From Anaerocolumna sp. (GTDB lineage: Bacteria > Bacillota > Clostridia > Lachnospirales > Lachnospiraceae): 64,000 bases of DNA. How positions within the stretch are numbered: the first letter of the stretch is position 1; each line of letters begins with the position of its first letter. The notes below the pieces were generated by a model. That model made no database searches and was not told the origin of the DNA. It saw only the letters and a list, made by a program, of their open reading frames with translations. The position numbers and the translations under genes were made by a program. This document shows positions 16,779-21,843 of this stretch, piece by piece. The stretch is taken from assembly GCA_029256725.1 (NCBI GenBank), contig JAQSXJ010000003.1, positions 29,689-93,688 of the forward strand, read 5' to 3'.

Positions 16779-17399
16779 ATGGCAGAAACAAACAGACCAG
16801 AAGAAAATAGTATCAACACAGAAAAGAATAAAACCAGAAGTCGTAAGCCGGGCAAAACAGCTGATGTAAAAACGGCAGCTGGATCTGGTAAAACAGCTGA
16901 AGCAGACAAAGCAGTTGATGTAGAAATAACGGCTGCAACAGATAAAGCGGTGATAACAGCAGGCAAGACAACTGCAACAGACAAAATAGTTGATGAGACT
17001 AAAGAGACTAGCAATACCACTGATATAACTGAAACAAGTGAAACTAGTACAATAAATGAAACAGAAAAAAATAAGAAAATTAATAATGATACAGCGGAAA
17101 CCGCTGTAAGGGAGGTCAAAATGGCACAGGAAGCTTTAGGAATGGTAGAAACAAGAGGTTTAGTAGCAGCAATTGAAGCAGCAGATGCAATGTTAAAAGC
17201 AGCTAATGTTACATTAGTTGGAACAGAGAAGATCGGTTCCGGATTAGTGAGTGTTATGGTAAGAGGAGATGTAGGTGCAGTTAAGGCAGCAGTTGAGTCC
17301 GGTGCAAGCAGTGCTTCCAAACTTGGTGAACTGGTAGCTACACACGTAATTCCCAGACCTCATACAGATGTTGAGAAAATTCTTCCTGCTCTAAAGTAA
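16779..17399 (+). CDS. BMC-H shell protein with a 114-residue disordered N-terminal extension and an internal start
   Basis: 206 residues from ATG 16779 (AAGGGG upstream). Residues 1-114 are low-complexity, rich in Thr, Lys, Glu, Ala and Asp (for example [16 protein letters not shown]). They contain no hydrophobic core and should be disordered. Residues 115-206 are a complete PduA-type BMC domain starting [20 protein letters not shown]. That internal Met (ATG 17121) has its own GGGAGG ribosome binding site seven bases upstream, so a normal ~92-residue shell protein is probably made as well. The long form would hang a flexible tail on some hexamers, on either the lumen or the cytosol face. The domain is a close duplicate of the 16054 gene. 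Confidence 0.85.
   Translation: MAETNRPEENSINTEKNKTRSRKPGKTADVKTAAGSGKTAEADKAVDVEITAATDKAVITAGKTTATDKIVDETKETSNTTDITETSETSTINETEKNKKINNDTAETAVREVKMAQEALGMVETRGLVAAIEAADAMLKAANVTLVGTEKIGSGLVSVMVRGDVGAVKAAVESGASSASKLGELVATHVIPRPHTDVEKILPALK
17110..17121 (+). promoter_or_regulatory. Internal ribosome binding site and start inside the extended shell gene
   Basis: GGGAGG followed by TCAAAA and ATG at 17121, in frame with the upstream ORF and exactly at the first residue of the conserved BMC domain (MAQEALG, the same as the separate gene at 16054). This allows two products from one gene. Confidence 0.65.
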
Positions 17400-17464
17400 T
17401 CGAAAACAAACCATTACTTATAATGAATGGCAGCAGTAAGGTATACGAGAAAATGCAGGATAAG

Positions 17465-17498
17465 CAGGAGCAGATGTTATAAGTAACATCGGCTCCTG
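17465..17498 (+). other. Strong intercistronic hairpin
   Basis: CAGGAGC-A-GATGTTA-TAAG-TAACATC-G-GCTCCTG is a 14-bp stem with a single A-G mismatch in the middle. No U-run follows. It probably protects the mRNA of the upstream shell genes, or partly terminates, so shell proteins are made in excess of the enzymes downstream. Confidence 0.55.
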
Positions 17499-17601
17499 TC
17501 CTTAACACGAATCATTTATGTTGAATATTAGTGTTTACCTTTTCGAGCACAAAAGGCTGAGTACAATGGTGTTTTATCAGTAAGAGGAAAAATTAATTCA
17601 G

Positions 17602-17665
17602 CTAGTACTACCTTGTGTAAATAGCGGATGCTGAATTGTGCGAAATTTATGCAAGGTAGTACTAG
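17602..17665 (+). repeat. R3 structured repeat, copy b
   Basis: A perfect 14-bp inverted repeat, CTAGTACTACCTTG and CAAGGTAGTACTAG, encloses the core TGTAAATAGCGGATGCTGAA TTGTGCG shared with copy a at 12059-12130. It lies directly before the PduL gene and overlaps the start predicted by the ORF track. Confidence 0.55.
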
Positions 17666-17690
17666 ATATGGAAAAGAGCAGGTGGATTCT

Positions 17691-18332
17691 TTGGAAGAAA
17701 AAGACGTAGAATTAATAACGGCTATGGTATTAAAAGCAATTAAGGAAAATGACTCCGAGACCAATTATTCCGTACCCATAGGTGTTTCTGCAAGACATGT
17801 ACATCTGACACAGGAGCATGTTGAGGTACTCTTTGGAAAAGGGTATGAGCTGACAAAGAAAAAGGAACTTATGGGAGGCCAATATGCCTCAAATGAGCTG
17901 GTTACCATTGTAGGTTATAAACTAAGAGCAATGGAAAATGTAAGGATATTAGGACCTGTCAGAAAGATCTCTCAGGTTGAAATATCAAAAACCGATGCCA
18001 TAAAGCTTGGAATCAAAGCACCGATTAAAGAATCCGGTGATATAAAGGGTTCTGCACCTATTTCAATTGTAGGACCAAAAGGTGCTGTTCATCTGGAGGA
18101 AGGCTGTATCGTTGCCAAACGCCATATCCATATGGCACCCGCAGATGCAAAAGCAGCAGGTGTAGTAAATGGTCAGGTAGTATCTGTTAAAGCAGATAAT
18201 GAAAGAGGAACGACCTTTAACCACGTAACAATCAGAGTAGATGGAAGTTATACTCTGGAAATGCATATAGACACAGATGAAGCAAATGCAGCGGGAATTG
18301 CAACAGGTGATTCCGCATTAATAATAAAGTAA
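17691..18332 (+). CDS. pduL: Phosphate propanoyltransferase PduL
   Basis: About 213 residues if it starts at TTG 17691, which has AGGTGG at the right distance. The track start at 17628 lies inside the R3 palindrome, and no ATG with a ribosome binding site exists. The N-terminal LEEKDVELITAMVLKAIKEN is an encapsulation-peptide-like helix. Then come the two PduL domains with metal-binding histidines in SARHVHLTQEHVE and AKRHIHMAPADAKAAG, plus the KKELMGGQYASNE motif. It swaps CoA for phosphate on propionyl-CoA, recycling CoA in the lumen and releasing propionyl-phosphate for ATP synthesis by a kinase encoded elsewhere. The start codon assignment is tentative. Confidence 0.88.
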   Translation: MEEKDVELITAMVLKAIKENDSETNYSVPIGVSARHVHLTQEHVEVLFGKGYELTKKKELMGGQYASNELVTIVGYKLRAMENVRILGPVRKISQVEISKTDAIKLGIKAPIKESGDIKGSAPISIVGPKGAVHLEEGCIVAKRHIHMAPADAKAAGVVNGQVVSVKADNERGTTFNHVTIRVDGSYTLEMHIDTDEANAAGIATGDSALIIK

Positions 18333-18410
18333 TACAATCAGGAGTATCTAAATCAGGCTGGGGCATGGCATTAGAAATTTAAATATACCCTAATATCCTG
18401 GAAAGTGGTT

Positions 18411-18451
18411 GCATCCTGATTTGTACGTGTGTGAAAGCACGCAGATGGGAG
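18411..18451 (+). repeat. R1 structured repeat, copy b, supplying the ribosome binding site of the BMC-P gene
   Basis: GCATCCTGATTTG, then hairpin CGTGT-GTGAAA-GCACG, then CAGATGGGAG. The GGGAG is five bases before the ATG at 18457. The flank GCATCCTGATTTG is shared with copy d at 56291, and the GCACGCAGATGGGAG end with copy a. Confidence 0.6.
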
Positions 18452-18456
18452 TTTGT

Positions 18457-18720
18457 ATGATAGTCGGCAAAGTAGTTGGTTCCCTGATAGCAACCAGAAA
18501 AAATGAGAACCTCATAGGCTGTAAGTTCCTTATTGTGGAACCCTTTGACAAAATGGAGGAAAGCGGAAGATTCGTGGCCATTGACAATGTAGGAGCAGGT
18601 ATTGGGGAAGTTGTTTTGGTGGTAAAGGGCAGCGGTGCCCGCATCGGATGCCGTATGGAAAGTGCACCGGTGGATGCAGCTATTGTAGGTATTGTAGACG
18701 ACGGAATTGGATTGGAGTAA
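18457..18720 (+). CDS. BMC-P (EutN/CcmL/PduN) vertex protein
   Basis: 87 residues from ATG 18457. The upstream ORF extension (MHPDLYVCESTQMG) is translated R1 repeat. It is a typical pentamer-forming protein: MIVGKVVGSLIATRKNENL, IVEPFD, FVAIDNVGAGIGEVVLVVKG, and DAAIVGIVDDG at the end. Pentamers cap the twelve corners of the shell. It is the only BMC-P gene in the locus. Confidence 0.92.
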   Translation: MIVGKVVGSLIATRKNENLIGCKFLIVEPFDKMEESGRFVAIDNVGAGIGEVVLVVKGSGARIGCRMESAPVDAAIVGIVDDGIGLE

Positions 18721-18727
18721 TTTCAGC

Positions 18728-20080
18728 ATGGAAATACAGGAACTTATCGGTATCGTAAAAGAGCATGGAGTGGCAGGTGCAGGGGGCGCAGGTTTTCCTA
18801 CCTATGCCAAACTTGATAAACGGGCAGAGGCAATTCTTTTAAACTGCGCGGAATGCGAACCTTTACTAAAGGTGCACAGACAGCTCCTTGAAAAATATGC
18901 CTATGAAATCATGGAGACCTTTGCTCTGATAGGAGAAGTATTAGAGGCGAAGAGAACAGTAATAGCCGTGAAGGAAGCATACAAAGGGACTGTTGAGGCT
19001 TTGCAGGCTAATAGGTCTTCTTATCCGAAGATTGAACTGAAACTGCTTCCGGAAGTCTATCCTATGGGAGATGAAGTAGTCCTGATACATGAAACTCTTG
19101 GTATAACAATTCCGCCTGGTGGGCTTCCAATTCAAAAAGGTGTTGCTGTATTTAACGTTGAAACTATTTTTAATATTCATAAGGCTCTAAAAAATAAAGG
19201 ACCGGTGAATGCAAAGTACCTTACCATTGCCGGAGAAGTTACTGCCCCTAAGACAGTTTTGGCACCTATAGGTATGGAAGTAAGAGAAGTCATTAAGGCA
19301 GCAGGAGAGATAACAGTGAAATCTGCGGTATTTGTTATGGGAGGCCCTATGACGGGCAGCGTAGTCTCATCATACGATTGTGTTACCAAGATGACCAATG
19401 CAATACTTGTTCTGGACAGAAATCATAAACTTATTCAACGAATGCTCTCTGATGTTTCCATTGATATGAAGCGGGCAATGTCTGTATGCTGCCAGTGTGA
19501 AATGTGCACAGATCTATGTCCCAGGAATCTCCTTGGTCACCCCATAACGCCTCATATGTTCATGCGGTCAGCCACCAGTGGTGTGGGTGCTGCGATGAAG
19601 GATCTAAGTCCATTTCTTCATACTTTTTATTGCTGCTCCTGCGGTATTTGTGAGCTATATGCCTGTCCACAGGATTTGTCTCCCAGAAGGCTGATAACCC
19701 AGTATAAGAACGGCTTAAGAAACAAAGGTGTTACCCCTGATAAAGAGGTGAAGTATAAAGATCCCTTATCTTTAAGAGAATACCGGAAAATACCTATGGA
19801 GAGACTTACTGCAAGAATCGGATTAACGGAGTATAATCAAGAAGCACCTTTGGTTGATACCTTACTTCGGGCAGAACAGGTTAAGATAAAGCTGGCTCAG
19901 CATATTGGTGTAAAAGCAGTACCTAAGGTAAAGAAAGGGGACACTGTTGAATACGGCAGCAAGATTGCTGAAGCGGTAGAAGACAAACTTTCCTTACCAA
20001 TCCATTCTTCTGTAAATGGTGAGGTGATCGAAGTAACAGAGGACTACATAATAATACGAAACAGCAATGAGAGGATGTAA
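18728..20080 (+). CDS. pduS: PduS-like RnfC-type flavin/iron-sulfur oxidoreductase
   Basis: About 450 residues from ATG 18728; the track TTG start at 18707 lies in the previous gene. The N-terminal RnfC/NqrF-like Complex1_51K-type domain has GVAGAGGAGFPTYAKL and NCAECEPLL. The ferredoxin part has two cysteine clusters, CCQCEMCTDLCPR and CCSCGICELYACPQ, and the C-terminal portion is an SLBB/lipoyl-like fold. In B12-type Pdu organelles PduS reduces cobalamin and sits with PduT. Here no B12 enzyme is present, so it more likely moves electrons across the shell, perhaps to activate the glycyl-radical enzyme or to balance NADH. That is inference. Confidence 0.88.
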   Translation: MEIQELIGIVKEHGVAGAGGAGFPTYAKLDKRAEAILLNCAECEPLLKVHRQLLEKYAYEIMETFALIGEVLEAKRTVIAVKEAYKGTVEALQANRSSYPKIELKLLPEVYPMGDEVVLIHETLGITIPPGGLPIQKGVAVFNVETIFNIHKALKNKGPVNAKYLTIAGEVTAPKTVLAPIGMEVREVIKAAGEITVKSAVFVMGGPMTGSVVSSYDCVTKMTNAILVLDRNHKLIQRMLSDVSIDMKRAMSVCCQCEMCTDLCPRNLLGHPITPHMFMRSATSGVGAAMKDLSPFLHTFYCCSCGICELYACPQDLSPRRLITQYKNGLRNKGVTPDKEVKYKDPLSLREYRKIPMERLTARIGLTEYNQEAPLVDTLLRAEQVKIKLAQHIGVKAVPKVKKGDTVEYGSKIAEAVEDKLSLPIHSSVNGEVIEVTEDYIIIRNSNERM

Positions 20081-20085
20081 ACGTT

Positions 20086-20634
20086 ATGAGCAAGGCAATC
20101 GGAATGGTAGAATACAAGACAGTATCCACGGGACTTCTTGCCGCAGATACCATGTTAAAAACAGCACAGGTTGAGATCCTGGAAGCTCAGACGGTATGTC
20201 CCGGTAAATATATAATCCTGTTAAAAGGTGAGTTATCGGCGATTAAAGCTTCTGTAGAAGCAGCCAGACTTAAATACAGGGAACACTTAATTGACAGTTT
20301 CATACTTGGAAATCCCCATGATTCCATATTTGCTGCCATCTATGGAGCAGCCTCTATCGAGAACATGAAAGCACTTGGAATCCTTGAGACTTTTTCCGCT
20401 GCGTCTATTATAGTAGCAGCAGATGAAGCAGCGAAATCAGCAGAGGTTACACTCATTGAACTAAGAATTGCAAGGGGAATGTGCGGTAAGTCCTATATAC
20501 TGTTAACCGGTGAGATAGCGGCTGTTGAAGCTGCCATTGACAAAGCAAAAGCGGCTGTCAGCGAATCAGCCATGCTGCTTGATTCTGCAATTATTGCAAA
20601 CCCTGACAGGAAGCTGTGTGAGAGTATTATATAG
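20086..20634 (+). CDS. pduT: BMC-T shell protein, PduT-like, with likely iron-sulfur pore cysteine
   Basis: 182 residues with two fused BMC domains (AIGMVEYKTVSTGLLAADTM and ALGILETFSAASIIVAADEA), forming pseudohexameric trimers. The first domain contains TVCPGKYIILLKGE. In PduT the cysteine at this place binds a [4Fe-4S] cluster at the pore. The gene lies 5 bp after the PduS-like gene, the usual pairing for an electron path through the shell. A second cysteine in the other domain (GMCGKSY) lies at the matching position, which is unusual and worth noting. Confidence 0.9.
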   Translation: MSKAIGMVEYKTVSTGLLAADTMLKTAQVEILEAQTVCPGKYIILLKGELSAIKASVEAARLKYREHLIDSFILGNPHDSIFAAIYGAASIENMKALGILETFSAASIIVAADEAAKSAEVTLIELRIARGMCGKSYILLTGEIAAVEAAIDKAKAAVSESAMLLDSAIIANPDRKLCESII

Positions 20635-20820
20635 TTAAAAACACAAAAACTCTGTTTCTTTAAAGGAAACGACAGAACAGTTACTTTACAACTTCTTATG
20701 AACTTGTTTATAATAGAACTTATCTAATTTTCTATTAAAATACCAATTAAGGCAATAATTTTAGATGCCGGCATCTGATTATAAGAAAGTTATTAGATTC
20801 GTATAATACCAAAGCTGCAA

Positions 20821-20880
20821 GGATGAAAGAAAGCCTTTCACTCCCTGACTTTAAAGGTGTGTTAAAGCACTCAGATGGGG
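20821..20880 (+). repeat. R1 structured repeat, copy c
   Basis: GATGAAAG-AAAGC-CTTTCACTCC and a second stem GGTGT-GTTAAA-GCACT lead into CAGATGGGG. The layout is as in copy a, but the DeoR start is 31 bases further on, so here the element is part of the leader rather than the ribosome binding site. The rest of the 276-bp gap shows only AT-rich sequence. Confidence 0.55.
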
Positions 20881-20910
20881 CTAAAAATAAAAGAGAGTAG
20901 GTAGAAGACA

Positions 20911-21672
20911 ATGCTTGCAATAGAAAGAAGAAATCAGATATTAGAAATATTGCAGAGGGATAAGAGAGTTGTAGTAAGTGATTTGAGTACGGTATTTGAA
21001 GTGACGGAGGAAACCATTAGAAGGGATCTTGAGAAACTTGAAAAAGAAGGTTTTGCCAGAAAAACTTATGGTGGAGCCATTCTAAATGAAAGTTTTAATG
21101 TAGATTTACCCTTTACCGTTAGAAAGAAAGCCAATGTATCCAATAAGGAGTACATTGCAGATATTATATGTTCTATGATCGAGGACGGGGATCACATTAT
21201 GATGGATGCCAGTTCTACCGCTGTTTATGCAGCTAAACATCTAAAGAACAAAAAGAATATCACATTGATTACCAATTCTATTGAAATACTTCTTGAGCTA
21301 TCCGAAGTAGCAGGTTGGAAAGTACTTTCCACCGGCGGAATGCTAAAAGAAGGTTCACTATCGCTGGTAGGTTATCAGGCAGAAAAGATGCTTGAGAACT
21401 ACCATGTAGATAAAGCAGTCATTTCCTGTAAAGGTCTTGATATGGAACGTGGAATAACCGATTCCAATGAAATGGAAGCTCAGATTAAGAAACTGATGCT
21501 GGAATCAGCCAGTACCAAAATACTTGCTGCGGACTCCTCAAAGTTTGATAAGATATCCTTTACCCGTATAGGTGGTTTGGATAATCTTGATTATGTTATA
21601 ACGGACAAAGAACCAACAGATACCTGGAAGCAAATATTTCAGACTACTAAAATATCATTAAAATATGAATAA
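20911..21672 (+). CDS. DeoR-family transcriptional regulator
   Basis: 253 residues. The N-terminal winged helix-turn-helix (ERRNQILEILQRDKRVVVSDL, with VTEETIRRDLEKLEKEG as recognition part and the GGA motif in KTYGGAIL) is followed by a sugar-phosphate-binding DeoRC domain (MMDASSTAVYAAKHL, LITNSIEI, STGGMLKEGSLSLVG, LAADSSKFDK). DeoR proteins are usually repressors released by a phosphorylated sugar or aldolase-step intermediate. Its position inside the microcompartment operon makes autoregulation of the 11158 promoter likely, with the flanking direct repeats as candidate sites. Confidence 0.9.
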   Translation: MLAIERRNQILEILQRDKRVVVSDLSTVFEVTEETIRRDLEKLEKEGFARKTYGGAILNESFNVDLPFTVRKKANVSNKEYIADIICSMIEDGDHIMMDASSTAVYAAKHLKNKKNITLITNSIEILLELSEVAGWKVLSTGGMLKEGSLSLVGYQAEKMLENYHVDKAVISCKGLDMERGITDSNEMEAQIKKLMLESASTKILAADSSKFDKISFTRIGGLDNLDYVITDKEPTDTWKQIFQTTKISLKYE

Positions 21673-21677
21673 AAACA

Positions 21678-21741
21678 CTGTAATCCTTCTTCAAAGAAAC
21701 ATTAATAAGTTCTATTTGGTGAAGGTTGGAATTACAGTTTT
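21678..21741 (+). terminator. Long imperfect hairpin, possible partial terminator after the DeoR gene
   Basis: CTGTAAT and ATTACAG pair across a ~50-base loop that also brings CTTC near GAAG; TTTT follows. Weak as a full terminator. It may reduce read-through into the dehydratase gene or protect the message. Confidence 0.35.
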
Positions 21742-21808
21742 CAAATAAAAAGCGTGAAGTAAAATTAAGAACTTAGAAGGTATCTTTTAAACAAATAGAA
21801 AGGATAAG

Positions 21809-21843
21809 TTGCTTGCTATGGCTGCCATTAAGGCAGTAAGCAA
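21809..21843 (+). promoter_or_regulatory. Hairpin abutting the start of the glycyl-radical enzyme gene
   Basis: TTGCTTGCT and AGTAAGCAA (9 bp with one wobble) enclose CTGCC-ATTAA-GGCAG. The 3' arm ends at the A of the ATG, and no good ribosome binding site is visible between them. This suggests structural control of initiation. Confidence 0.45.

Noticed and set aside
16427-17320. 297-aa minus-strand ORF rich in Ala/Ser/Val
   Set aside because: Complement of the Ala/Lys/Thr-rich shell genes and their tail; hydrophobic repeats are an artefact.
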